Made by a program: the position numbers and the translations under genes. From NCBI RefSeq assembly GCF_016920785.2, contig NW_024609839.1, positions 18,229,085-18,293,084 of the forward strand: 64,000 nucleotides of DNA. Reading direction: 5' to 3'. A model generated the notes under the pieces. The model did not search any database. It worked only from the letters and a program-made list of their open reading frames with translations, and had not been told where the DNA came from. The DNA comes from Ixodes scapularis (taxonomy: Eukaryota > Arthropoda > Arachnida > Ixodida > Ixodidae). This document shows, piece after piece, positions 1 through 10,958 of the stretch (within the stretch, counting starts at the first letter, position 1; the number at the start of each line of letters is the position of its first letter).

Positions 1-332
1 ACAATTCGATCCGTTCTAGAGGCCACAATATTGGCCTCGTAACAATATTTTAATCAAACCAAAATTATAACAAGCACATCTAAAAGGAATGATAATCCCA
101 ACATGCTCTCATATTATTTCTTTCTTCCGTGTACATTGAGTTTTGTAAATGCCCTCCTTAGCGTCATCGGTGTGCAATGAATAGCATTTTGAAATACGTA
201 AATTAATGTATAAATAATTAAATTTCTCAACCTCTCAAAAATTAAGTTTTGTTTGCGGCTCTTGAGCACTGTCACCCTGACCAGTGATTCTGCGGCTGGA
301 GATGGAGCTGAAAAATCTACAAATGTCGAACA

Positions 333-846
333 AAACGTGAGTGGTCGACGTTGCCAGCACGTCTTGTAGGACGTTTACGACATTTAGGTGTGAACGCAAC
401 GTCGCTGAAACGTCACTGGCACGGCGATAATGTAACGTCCTACCCTGTACTTTATTTTAACCTCGAAGAAACGTGAGCGTTCGACGTTGCTAAAACGTCT
501 TGTCTTGACGTCGTGGCGATGATGACAACGTTAAAGTTGAAACGTGACGTCGCCAGCACGTCACGGACAGGACAATAATGGAACGTCATTTGTGAACTTC
601 AGTTCAACGTCAAAGAAACGTGAGCGTTGGACGTTGTGAGAACGTCGTGCATCGACGTCGTGGGAACGTTGGCGACGTTTGAGTTGAAATACAACGTCGT
701 CACAACGTCACTGATTGGACTCTAATGGAACGTTATATAAGGACGTCACCTCAACATCGAAAAAACGTGATCGAAGTCATGCGGGACGTCACGGACGTCC
801 GGGACTTTTTCTCGACGTTTTCACGACGTTTTGTGCTGCCTGGGTT
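333..846 (+). repeat. ACGT-rich ~147-bp tandem array with terminal word TGTGCTGCCTGGG
   Basis: The block is packed with the words AACGTC, GACGT and AACGTT. The start word AAACGTGA recurs at 333, 469, 616 and 763, which gives spacings of 136, 147 and 147 bp and about 3.5 copies. Many words are self-complementary around ACGT, so each unit can fold on itself. The block ends at 834-846 with TGTGCTGCCTGGG, a word that also closes two otherwise different repeats near 43.58 kb and 56.24 kb. No coding function is visible. I interpret it as a non-coding mobile or satellite-like element; its left boundary (around 290-333) is uncertain. Confidence 0.75.
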
Positions 847-2782
847 TGAGGTCTATTAACATTTTTAACTTGGGATATATCAATATGAAAGTTCTGGAAG
901 ATGTAATAGCGAAGGATTCTTCTCAATTTAAGATCTCGTAATTTTGATTAGTTGACGTGATTTCCTTTTTATAGCGCCGTAAAATAGTATCATTTTAGGC
1001 TTTATTTTCTATTTTAAAATATGCATTATCTGTAGAAGGTGTTGCTTACTTTTTTTTTAATTTACTTCATCCAACCGAACGCTCACGTAAAATATTGTGG
1101 ACGATGGGACGTTATAACTCGTTAAATAGGTTCTTCAATATTAGAGACTGTGGTCTATTAAAAGCTAAATAATTAAGTAACCACTAAAAATAATCGTAAT
1201 ATCGAGACATTAAATTATCGTTGAAAAATAGCTGTGTAATTTGACATTAACTTTATCATTGCAAGTTACATAGGAAGAAAGTTATAAGCTGCCAAAAGCC
1301 ACCAAAACGTCATGCACGGCGGGTTGCACCTTAACCGTCTGCCGCCAAAGATTTAGGCCTTCAAATATGCCAAAACTGAGACAAACGCGAGCGAGCATAC
1401 TCTGCGAGCAGCGGCTCTGTTTAGATCTGCGGTGGAGCGACTTTGAAACATGGAAATACTTGTTTCCTAGATGCAGGTATTTTGCCACGAACGAAATCCA
1501 CTCGGAGCCACGGAGTAGCCATGCGTTTCCATATCTACGGTTACCGCATTTCTTTAGTCTTAGGAACGGCCAGAATCGGGGACAATCTTTAAAAAAGCGG
1601 GCGAGCCCACCGCTCATTCTTTGCGACTTGATCGAGATAAAGAAAAGTAAAAGCCGGTTGCACCATTCATTGGCAATGAAATTGGCTAATACTGCAGGGA
1701 CCATGACCAATTTGCTCAGAAGCGAACGGAAAAGGCATTGCCATGTTTTTTCGACGCAACCCGGCCCGAAGCAAATAGGGGCACCACACAATTTCTCGAT
1801 TTCTTCGTTGGGGGCGAGCACTAACCCAAAACTCCACACGGGATGTTGGTTCTGCCCATGCGCAGTCATGAGCCCCTATTTCTTTAGGGCCCAAAATCTT
1901 TGGGGCCCCTATTCTACAACTCTGGTTTCTTCCGGCGGGGAAGGTAGCTTCCGTGCACGCAGTGCGTGCACGCGTATCAAATATTTTTTTTACTTCCTTA
2001 GCTTTGGATCTTACCCCCTTTAGCCTGTTATTGACTCGTATAAATAAAAATCATGTTGCTAAAGAAAACAAATAGTGCCCCTCGTAAACGACTCGCGCAC
2101 GTGCGCGAACTCTACAAGTTGATAAATAATAATCTATAGGAATCATAACTAATACCTAAATACTATTGGACCTAAAAGAAAACGCTCTCTCCGGCACGCG
2201 AAATATTTTAGGGTGCTGCCAGTATAGGGGTATTCACTGGACGCCATATTTGAAGGCAATATTTAGAGCGCATGCTCAGAACAAGCTCACAATAATAGCG
2301 TTCTAAGACCGGCAATCACGAGAGTGCAGAATGCACGTTGCAAGAGATCTGCAGAAGCTCGCCGTTAGACCTCCTCGATGGTGCACCTCGGCTGCGGCGC
2401 GTGCCCAGCAGCCGCGCACACAGTTATGGCCGCTAGTGAATACTCCCTATTCCGACTATACTCAATGATCCTTCTTAAGCGACTAGCAGGGTGTCGGATA
2501 GCAGGTTAGGAACGTCAATTAGTAGTAAAAAGATTGTTTCATTTTTTTTAATACAATCTAGAAACCTATCGCCTGCAATTGTTCTATTACAAACCATAAT
2601 CAAACTAACTTTTATATTCTACCAAATAAATGCAGCAGCTTTTAAGCCTTATAGAACCTTTTCATAAGTAAGAGTCACCTTGTGGCAGTCAAAAAAGCTT
2701 CGATTTGGTCGCTCTAATGTCGGTGATAGGAGATCATGCTCTTCTAAGCGAAGCACCCTCGATTTTGTGGATCAGAATTGAC
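847..2782. other. Stretch with no supported gene
   Basis: AT-rich sequence with homopolymer runs. Overlapping open frames on both strands at 1282-2023 mirror each other in a GC-richer patch and carry no motif I recognise. That patch looks more like repeat debris than a gene. Confidence 0.5.
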
Positions 2783-2786
2783 TTAA

Positions 2787-2949
2787 AGGCCGACGTACAG
2801 CCTCGGTTTTCTGCAGGGAAGATAATCCTGTTAGCGCTCCCCTCTCCTAATCTGCGAGGGGAGCCAAGTTGCGGCAAGGTAAAGAGTGTAGAGGAAATAG
2901 GAAAGGAATGGGCGGGCAAAAGTGGAAAGCGCGAAGTGTACGTCGGCCT
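2787..2949. mobile_element. TTAA-flanked MITE, AGGCCGACGTACA ends (Kolobok-like)
   Basis: The left end AGGCCGACGTACA and the right end TGTACGTCGGCCT are inverted repeats, and each is flanked outside by TTAA (2783-2786 and 2950-2953). TTAA duplication with RGG-type ends is the signature of the Kolobok superfamily (piggyBac also uses TTAA). The element is 163 bp with no coding capacity. A much longer copy with the same two end types lies at 27851-30303 in the opposite orientation. Confidence 0.75.
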
Positions 2950-2953
2950 TTAA

Positions 2954-3629
2954 GAGGAACAACATATTTCGTCCTTTCTGCTCTATGCTTTCGAAGACGT
3001 ACACTTTTTTTTTCTGGTGTGGAGAAGCTGTGTAGCGCCGCCATTAGAGTGTCACGTTTGGCTTTGCACAGGGTGGGTAGACTGACTTTCGAAAGGGTTC
3101 ATTGCGGACAAGTGCGGGGTTTCGGGCGTACTCCAGCACGAAGACGTGTATGCGTACTTTTTTTAAAACTCCAGGCTACAACTTGAACAAACAAGTATAC
3201 AGACGACTCGCAACAGTTCCCAGCCGGATTTTTTTTTAAAACAGGCTTCAGGATTAACGACCACGAATAGGGCGAGCGTGCTCGAAATAGCAACGTCTGC
3301 CTTCCGGCGTACCGACGTAACGCCCGTCTGCCTCCTTCAGGAAACGACAAAGCGTCGCGCTTATGTCGGTGCCTCGAAGTAGTAGGAAAAAGGTTGAAAC
3401 GAGAGCCGACGATGTCTTTTGACGATGATCATGTCTCCCGTATGCCATGGACGAAGAAGTCGGCAGAACCAGCGCTACGGATGAAGAGAAGGAAGAAGCA
3501 ACCGTTGGATTGCTGGTAGCTAGTCGGGTGTTCCTAGGCTGCAGTGATGATGTCTCCCGCATAGGAGACGAAACGTTTCCTTATAAATTGTTGCTATTGT
3601 TATGCAAGTCAGAGGTATTTGTTTTTAAG
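2954..3629. other. Stretch with no supported gene
   Basis: Several short overlapping frames on both strands, none with a recognisable domain or splice pattern. Runs of T at 3006 and 3229 resemble retroposed tails but no element boundary could be set. Confidence 0.4.
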
Positions 3630-4800
3630 CAAACTTTATTGTCCCTTCCATTGAAGGTTATTCTAACTACGAAGTACATTTCATTTTTGCATGTGGCAAC
3701 TGCATCGATTGTTTCCTACCACACGAAAAGAGAGAGGTAGGCGTTAATTAAGCAATGATGTCAACCAGCGCGTAGTGCTGGTTTGCTACAGTGTGAAATG
3801 AACGGAAGCAAAAATCATAAAAATAAAAGTAAGAAAGGTAAACCAACAAAGATAGAGGGAGAAGGCGCATAAAATCAAATTACTAAAAGATAAAAAAATG
3901 TCTTACTGGAAATCGTCCATGCCCATTGTTCTTCATCTAATCCCCTACAGTTTCTTGTGTAAGCGAGTAGCTATTAGAAATTTCAACACATCTTTCATGG
4001 CTTTATAACCTTCAGCAGCAGTAATCCATGGACCAAGCAAAGTACGAATGTTGACGTCTTGTTCATTTTCTAGGCTCAGGTCTGTCTCCAGAAGTTTCCT
4101 TTAACAGCTGTAGTCCTTGCATTCACACAATATATGTTTGATGTTATGTGCGACCCCGCACGAAGCACATTCAGTCGACTCATCTCTACCGATTTTATGA
4201 AGGTAGCTGTTGGTGTATGCCACATTCAGTCTCAAGCGATGTAGGACCGTCTCGGCTGCCCTTGGTAGTCCTTGTGGCGCCCGAAATTGGAGTTTGGAGT
4301 CAATATTGTAGAGATTGGAGTAATGACATCGAAGATTTCTTCAAAGAGACGATGCTCTTTCTTGGCCCATATCTCTGATCAAGTTATTTGCATCTGACCT
4401 AGATACTGGAATGCACACTGTAATAGTGCTCTCATAAGCGATTCGAGCGGCCCCGTCAGCGATAACACCCACCACACGAAAACTTTTAATGAAATTAGCT
4501 GAATATGACATTCACTAGAGTCTGGCCTTCGGGAGGAAACACGCCTGCAGCACTACAAGCTTCATTGTCAATTCCTTTGAGGTTGTTCTTTCAACTACGA
4601 ATTACATTTCATTTTTGCGTATGGCAACTGGATCTATTGTTCCTTCCACACGGAAACAATGAAGGAAATTAGCTAGGAACGACATTCGCTACAAACTGAC
4701 CTTTCGGTAGGAAATACGCCTGTCACATGAGAAATTTGATGTCAATTTCATCGAAGGCTATACCAACTACGGATAACGTCAATTTCGTCCCTTGGTAGAT
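3630..4800 (+). repeat. ~177-bp tandem repeat, about 2.5 copies, interrupted by a LINE
   Basis: The words GGCAACTGCATCGATTGTT (near 3693) and GGCAACTGGATCTATTGTT (near 4623), with the surrounding 'ACTACGAATTACATTTCAT' segment, recur. After subtracting the LINE insertion and its duplication the period is about 177 bp. A third partial copy runs to about 4800 (CCAACTACGGATAACGTC). Related sequence recurs at 9840-10000, so the unit is also dispersed. Confidence 0.6.
3730..4470 (-). mobile_element. 5'-truncated LINE fragment, RNase H end and C-terminal region
   Basis: Reading the minus strand, the fragment first shows a DGAAR...RSDANNLIR stretch like the end of a LINE-encoded RNase H domain. This is followed by ETVLHRLRLNVAYTNSYLHK, then CASCG and HILCECKDY, the C-terminal Cys/His-rich region typical of RNase H-bearing arthropod LINEs (I/R1/Jockey-like clades). 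In-frame stops are present. A 12-bp direct repeat ACCACACGAAAA at 3718-3729 and 4471-4482 flanks it and fits a target-site duplication, so the 741-bp insertion is 5'-truncated. No clear poly-A tail is seen at the 3' side. Clade assignment is inference. Confidence 0.7.
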
Positions 4801-5035
4801 GGCTCACCTTTGCTAGCGGGAGCTCGTGCCGCCACTTCGAGCGCAGATCGAGTATGCGACCGCAGGTTTCAAAACTCAGAGCTTATCTATTTCCGAAATG
4901 TCTCCACGTTTGCAGCCGGCGTAACCCTGCCACACTCGTTACTTTTAAAACTTTTAACCCCATGGTGATTGGCTAATTCACTAAGCTACTTGGGCGCCGC
5001 ATATAGAAAAAAAAACGCGGTTTAAATGTTGGAAA
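4801..5035 (+). repeat. Dispersed repeat, copy A
   Basis: Sequence around 4918-5030 (CGTAACCCTGCCACACTC, then TTTTAA runs and AAAACGCGGTTTAAA) has a diverged partner at 10126-10245 (CGTAACTCTGCCACACTC ... AAAACGTGGATTAAA). Together with the shared upstream part, both copies belong to one dispersed repeat of at least 400 bp of unknown class. Confidence 0.5.
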
Positions 5036-6090
5036 TGTTTGCGGCATTAATGAAATGTAACAGTACACAAATTTTACTCTGTAATGTACCAATACTTCTT
5101 GCGCATTACAAAGATAAATTGCTATAAGTGGCCAATGCAACGAGAATTATTTGGAATGGGTTTTTTTTTTTCGCTTTTTAAACGAGCGAATTGGCAGCAG
5201 TGGGACCCACGTAGGCTCGCACTCAACGAAACTCATCAAAAAACTTCTTTCTTGCGGTAAAATTTAAAGAATAAAAGCGAGCATTTTTTTCATCCCTCTT
5301 TCGCAAAACCTGATGACGTAGATTGGAGGTCGCAATGTTGGCAGCAACGTTAACTGGCAGTCCCCCGAGTGACGATATTTGAATACGGTTCATAGATTGG
5401 ACCCAAGCATATCGTCAGCACTAAATTTGGTATCAAGCTCGGGAAACATTCTGGTACTGGCCAGGGGTGGACTTATGGGTTAGGCTTAGAAGGGCCTGGA
5501 TCTGCAGAATAAACACGTTCATCGGCAATAAATGGTGCAGCAGGCCTTCGCTCGCCTTATCTCACTTATATCGCAAAGTATGCGTGGAGATCCCTCCCTG
5601 TTTCCTAGATTGTCTCCGATTCTGGCCGTAGTTAAGCCTGAATGGACGCGACAACTGTTGACAAGACACCGCCTCGTGAAGAAAAACGATGAAAGCGCAT
5701 ATTTGCAGGGGAAACGTACTATTTTAACTTAAGTTCAAACATCCAAACATTTAATACTTTGTAAAAAACAAAATGTGGATCGAATTTTATCTTGCCTTAT
5801 ATTTATATCTCAAGCAACATAATGTTAGTTAAGCTGAGGCATATTACGCTGTTTTTGTTGCTTTTCATTTTATTATTTTCGCTTGTTGGCTGTATTGGCG
5901 CCGGAAGCGAGAAAAGCAAGCATGTCTCGCTACGTATCGAAAACCCTTTCTCTAGATGATTGTAAGCAAGGAAACGTTACTGAGAAAGGTCAGTTTGAAA
6001 ACTCTTTTTCTGGCGTTGCGCTTTTTCTCGGAGCAGGCGATAGGTGTTATTGTTTTAACTCTAAGGATCTATTCTCGGCGGTGTTTTGTG
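5036..6090. other. Stretch with no supported gene
   Basis: Short frames at 5532-5732 and 5883-6110 show no recognisable domain. I see no tandem structure or hairpins here. Confidence 0.45.
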
Positions 6091-6110
6091 CTACACACTT
6101 AAAGTTTTAA

Positions 6111-6408
6111 CACCCTTTTTGGTGTAAATGGCTTGTCCTATGGGGAGCACCCTTATTCGTGTAACAGAACACCCTAGGAAAGGGGTGTAATCCTTAGCAC
6201 CTTAAGAAAGGGGTGTGACTTTCGGACACTCTAAAAAGGGGTGTGATACTCGCACACCCTAGAATAAAGGTGTGATTTTTCTAACACCCTTAGTCATGGG
6301 TGTTATTTTTCTAACACCCTAAAAAGGGGTGTGATTAATGTCTAACACCCTAAAAAGGGGTGTTACTTTCTAACCCCCCCCTCCCCCCCCCTCCCCCCCC
6401 CCCCCCCC
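6111..6408 (+). repeat. Left terminal array of ACACCC-AGGGGTGT hairpin units
   Basis: About eight units of the form ACACCCT-(2-8 nt)-AGGGGTGT follow one another at roughly 30-40-bp spacing, each a small inverted repeat. The array ends in a C-rich tract at 6376-6408 (CCCCCCCCTCCCC style). It is the inward continuation of the left inverted end of the 6091-9539 element. Confidence 0.8.
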
Positions 6409-6608
6409 GGTAATGACCACCTCTCAGAAATTCCTGGGGAGAACCCTGTTTGCGACATTTATTCTTTCTAGCACTGGTGACGTAAGCAAAACTCGACAGG
6501 CTTGGAAAGACGGAACGACCGGACGTTACTTGGGACGCAAGCGGCAGTTCATGTTTTTAAGCATGCTTGCAAAGTACTTACAAATAAAAGAGCGACCTCA
6601 TGTAATCC

Positions 6609-7335
6609 GTGATAGATGAATAATCCGATTCGGGCAGCACAGAACAATTCGCAAACACAATGCCGGGGATGAAGGCGGTGGCTCACATCATAGCCTCCTC
6701 TATACGGAGAAAGCCTGGCACATCGACGACGGAGCCATAGAGCGCGCGGCCGCAGGAAAAAGGAGAGGAGGAGCGCGCCGAACGGTGACCAATATGGTAG
6801 CGCAGAGCAGAAAGGGCAGACCTAGACAGCGAGCGCTTGGGTCGTGAGCGGCCGCTCCCCGAACCACGCTTGTTTTTGTGTTTTCGCCACCGTCGTTTTT
6901 GTACTCCGGGAGAAACGGGCGCGGCGATTCGAAAGGGCGCAGGTAGAAACGGGAAAGGATGGACGTTGAGTTTCTCCTCTCCGCGATAGCGACAAGAAAA
7001 GAGAGAAAAAAAAAAGATTGTTTCTGCGTTTGGCCGCTCGCTCTTTTGTGGCGCTAGCGGGCAAGGTTCTCTCCGCTCCCGTTTCTCCGCCCCTCCTTTC
7101 CCATTTACGGCGGCCGTCTTTTCACGCGACGCGCCAGGCTTTCTCCGTATAGAGGAAGCTATGCTCACATTCAACGGAAGCCTCGCGGTCACCGATGAGC
7201 AGCTCTCAGTCGTGATAGACGCGCAATCCGATTGGGGCAGCACGAAACACCGGAAACACAATGTCGAGGATGAAGGCGGTCGATCACATTCAGCGGAAGT
7301 CTCGCGTCCGCCGATGAGCAGCTCTTTGTCGAAAC
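6609..7335 (+). repeat. 119-bp tandem repeat interrupted by a MITE
   Basis: One full unit at 7163-7281 is followed by a partial one from 7282 (GATCACATTCAGCGGAAG versus GCTCACATTCAACGGAAG). The segment 6609-6688 (GTGATAGATGAATAATCCG ... ATGAAGGCGGTG) is the matching second half of a preceding unit. The 474-bp MITE sits exactly between the halves. Confidence 0.75.
6689..7162. mobile_element. 474-bp MITE with 31-bp inverted ends and 7-8-bp duplication (hAT/P-like)
   Basis: The ends CATAGCYTCCTCTATACGGA...GCCTGGC are inverted repeats of about 31 bp with one mismatch (6689-6719 and 7133-7163). GCTCACAT lies immediately left (6681-6688) and right (7163-7170), a duplication of 7-8 bp depending on which base is assigned to the end. 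That length fits hAT or P-type elements. The interior is GC-rich and the open frames across it are mirror artefacts. It split a 119-bp tandem repeat cleanly, which confirms insertion. Confidence 0.85.
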
Positions 7336-9265
7336 TCGTCCAACAAACACAGCACAATAATTCCATAGACTCCGACGAAGTAAATAGCCAATAGACGAAA
7401 AAGTTTGCATAGATGTATTCTGGCCGTTCACGACGAAAAACTACGGTCGCGAAATGGAACTCGTCGGGACCTGCTTGCACGGAAAAGACAACACTGACGG
7501 TCGCTTTTTGGAAACCGGATTTACGTGGTCCCTACAGCTCACCATAAACTGGCAAACGGCGAAGGCTATGACTCCAGTAAGCCATCAGCGCGTCAGAGCG
7601 AGTCGCGTGACAAATGTTCGTCCAAGCGTTTTTGTCCTACGGAGAGCGGTCACGTGTTTCGCTCCACACCTCTGATTCGCTAGAAGCGGCCTTCGCACTC
7701 GCTCACAGCCACACGGACACAAAAGAAAGTGGGGAGGCTTATCAGAAGAAGAGGTCAAAGGGGGTGGACAAAGCTGCTAATCTCCCTCTGCTGCCTCCTG
7801 GGCTGCACAGGGAGGGTCGCCTTGTATGTGGGACCTTGAAGTTGTTGTTGTTCGAGTGGCGGTTCCCTTTCGAAAAGTGTGGAGCCGGGGAGTGGCTTAT
7901 GCTTTCTGGGTAGAACGAACTCGTTGATCGTCGTCTTGTTTATGCGTTTGAATTCCTTCTTTCTCTTTCCTTTTTTTCTTCATGTGTTTGGAAGTGTATT
8001 TATTGGTTCAGTCAGGTGAGTTTGTGCTACCCCAAAAAAAAAGGCGCCACTGTTTGTTCCAAGCTTCAGCGCATTAAAAAAGAAAATGAATAAAAAGATT
8101 AAGCAAAGCGGAATTTGCTCGCTTTTTGCCCGGAAAAGACTTCTCGGGCTAAAAGCAAGCAGATTCCGTTTTGGCTAACCTTTTTTTTATTTTTAACGTC
8201 GTATTTTAGGCGGCAAAGAAATAGAAATACCTCTCCGGCACAGCCGATTCACGCAGGATACTCTCAACACTCAACTGAAAACGGCGTCGCGTACGTTATG
8301 TCAGGATATCGTTGGCGCGACTCATCCCATTCGTTAAATATTGGCTAAACCAAAATGGTGTGCGCACAATCTTTTCGAATAGATCCAATATCGGCGACAT
8401 ACGGTGTGTTGCCTGGGCTGTATATTTACACGTCTTCGGTCACCTTTTGCGAGGGGAGGTGATTTTTTAAATCGAAGTTGAACTGATAAAACTGATGCAC
8501 GCGCGACGCGTAATTTTCGGCTCCTCTCGGACGAAGAGTTCGATCGGAGTTGCAAAAAACATTCTCTAGCACTTCCTAATCGTACGTGCCTTTGTGTGGC
8601 GATTAATTATATTGGATGTTGGTACCGCCGTACATCAGCAACCGTTTCACCAAAGCAATAAACATGAACGGTTATAAAATCATGGGTGTATTCGACAGTA
8701 TCAACATTACGCCCGTCTAACACCGTGTGGATGAAAAGTGTGTGGACGTCCGTTAAAAACCACTTGACCGGGGACGGAAGCATAGAGCACTGCTCATCGT
8801 CATTTGCGCCGGGTTGTCGGGCAAAAACCGGTACGAATAAATGGCCTCTCCTCTGGCGTGAAGAAAAACGGCGTCGATGACAATGATATTGACCGAACAG
8901 AGCGGAAAGCGGATTTGTGTAAGATTAATGTGACGCGCATTCTTGCACGTTCTCGTTGATGTCCTGAAGTTTTGACGGGACGCGGACCGATGCATCGCTA
9001 CATAATTCCAAGCAATTTGAGCTACGTCTCGGTATTGCACAAAGTACAAAAAACACCGCTTAAAGCACATATTAGATAAAAATTCGAGCTTGTTAATGCA
9101 GGCGACATTTTTTTTTCCGACTGATTTCATAGCTTGCTCCTCGATTTGGGGCACATGCTGCTATACCGCGAGGACGATCAATCGATGTCACGATGTCCTT
9201 ACCGGCTCCTCTCGTAGACAAGGGTTTCTTCGACGTGATTAACTCCGACTCCTTGAAATAATACA
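7336..9265. other. Interior of the ACACCC element, no supported gene
   Basis: Open frames up to 133 aa exist on both strands without recognisable domains. I see no transposase motifs, so the surrounding element appears non-autonomous. Confidence 0.45.
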
Positions 9266-9522
9266 AGTCCATCACACCCTTTCTACACGTTATGACCGGG
9301 GGGTGTTGCGACGAGTGCCTACACCCTTCTAACACGATTTCCTGAGCATATTTCAAATTGTGGGTGTGATAGGGTTGCAAGAGGGGTGTATGTAGGGTGT
9401 AAGCCTTCTCGTACACCCCTGTTACACCCACCAATACTCAAAATCGTGTAAAAAGGGTGTAGAAGGGGTGTAAGAAGGGTGTTGGTTAAAAAAACACCCT
9501 TTTAACCCGATTTTGGGTGTTA
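9266..9522 (-). repeat. Right terminal array of GGGTGT/ACACCC units
   Basis: CACACCC, GGGGTGT, CTACACCC, GGGTGTGA, GAGGGGTGT, AGGGTGTAAG, ACACCCCTG, AAGGGTGTAG and AACACCC follow each other densely up to the right inverted end. It mirrors the left array at 6111-6408. Confidence 0.75.
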
Positions 9523-9839
9523 AAATATTTACTGTGTAGTTGTTGTTCCTCGCTGTCATCAGTGGTTCGTCTTAGGCTCCTTTTCTAGATGCTGGAGCTT
9601 AAGTCATTCTCCAATCAAGGAGCGAGCATGCCGACCTTGAAGGGCTGGACATTCGGCCATTATTGGGTTCGATTTTCGGCCAGAACTGGAACGACACTGG
9701 CCAAGTATCGCCTATCTGATGTCGTATTCGATGAAAATGACATTAACTTTGCCGAGCGATATGGGTGTAAAAGTCGGTGTGAATGGCATTGGATTAAAAT
9801 TAAGATTTATTTTCGGCGTGTGGCAGGTGTCTCTATTTA

Positions 9840-10245
9840 TTTCTGAAACACAGCAGCATTTTAATAAAATTAGTTGGAAATACATTCACTACAAACTGAT
9901 TTCCGGAAGACCATACATCTGCCGCACAGCAAGCTTTAATGTCATTGCCATCGAACGTCATTTCAATATACGAATGACGTTAACAGGAATCGTTCGTAGA
10001 GCTTTCGCAATTGCATTGCGTTGCCTCCGGGAAGTCTATCCGCAACTTTGGGCGCATAAGCAGCACACCACGTCTGGGCACGCAATCCGCAGCTTACGAT
10101 CTAAAAAGTCCCTAATCTTGAACCCTGCGTAACTCTGCCACACTCAATATTTTAATGTCATTTAACTTGATGATGACGATTAGGGTAACACAATTGAGTA
10201 AACTATTCGGGCATTATACTTTTTAAACGAAAACGTGGATTAAAG
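9840..10245 (+). repeat. Dispersed repeat, copy B
   Basis: TTTTAATAAAATTAGTTGG...ACATTCACTACAAACTGA matches TTTTAATGAAATTAGCTGA...ACATTCACTAGAGTCTGG at 4483. The shared segment continues to the CTGCCACACTC and AAAACG parts, as in copy A (4480-5035). Both copies have the same orientation and lie on either side of the ACACCC element. Confidence 0.55.
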
Positions 10246-10911
10246 GCTGAGAACCTCTTCAGTATTATTAAACTCCAATTGTACGCATTTCTTACCGTCA
10301 ATTACAGTTATTGCTTTAACTGGCTCTCCCTCTTCGAATATGACGCCCCTTTGGCATCGAATTTGAAGCAAAAGTACACCTATGACATTAGGACTGTGGC
10401 TAAGAATGTCTCTTTCATCTTGCTTTGAGGTACAGAACCGCACCAGGGGTGCAGAGTTTTTCAAAGGTGAGGGGCACCTGTGGCAGTGTAAGAAGCTGCA
10501 ATACTTTCGCTCCAAAGGCAGCAAGAAGAGAAAAGATGTCGAGGAGTTACGCTTTAGAAATAGGGACGTTCAATTTATAGATCCCCCCCCCCCCAAAGGA
10601 AAAAAAAATAAGCCCTCTTACGGTTTATCGGAATATACCGCCAAGCACCGTGCGGAAAAAAAAAAAGAAAACACCATGAAAACGGCCAATTCCCCAATTT
10701 TATATATTTTGGAAGTGAGTATTAGATCAGTTATATACTTGCCAGCCCATTGTTTTTTTTTTTTGCGCACGACACTTTACAGTATTTTCAGATCAGCAGT
10801 AAAGGCCGTAATTTTTCAAGGGGTGTATTATTTTTAGTACAGCTTCTGCGACGATTACTCTGCTAAGCCTTTCCAAACTCACTAACTGCCAACAGCCTGG
10901 ATAAACAAAAT

Positions 10912-10958
<47 letters not shown>

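Larger units (their letters stand above)
6091..9539. mobile_element. 3.4-kb element with inverted ACACCC/GGGTGT terminal arrays
   Basis: The left end CTACACACTTAAAG-TTTTAACACCC and the reverse complement of the right end CTACACAGTAAATATTTTAACACCC match, so the element has terminal inverted repeats. If the repeat is taken to begin at CACA, both sides are flanked by the dinucleotide TA. Each end continues inward as an array of ACACCC...GGGTGT palindromes (about 300 bp left, 250 bp right). The middle 2.8 kb is unrelated, has no transposase, and contains a tandem repeat and a MITE. Subterminal repeat arrays are known in CACTA/CMC-type DNA transposons, but the family here is unassigned. A long non-autonomous element is the best reading. 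Confidence 0.6.

Noticed and set aside
1282..2023. Overlapping long ORFs on both strands, 195 and 218 aa
   Set aside because: They mirror each other in a GC-richer patch, with no domain, splice signal or family pattern.
6683..7480. 265-aa minus ORF
   Set aside because: It spans a MITE and its inverted ends, so the frame is a by-product of the element and a tandem repeat.
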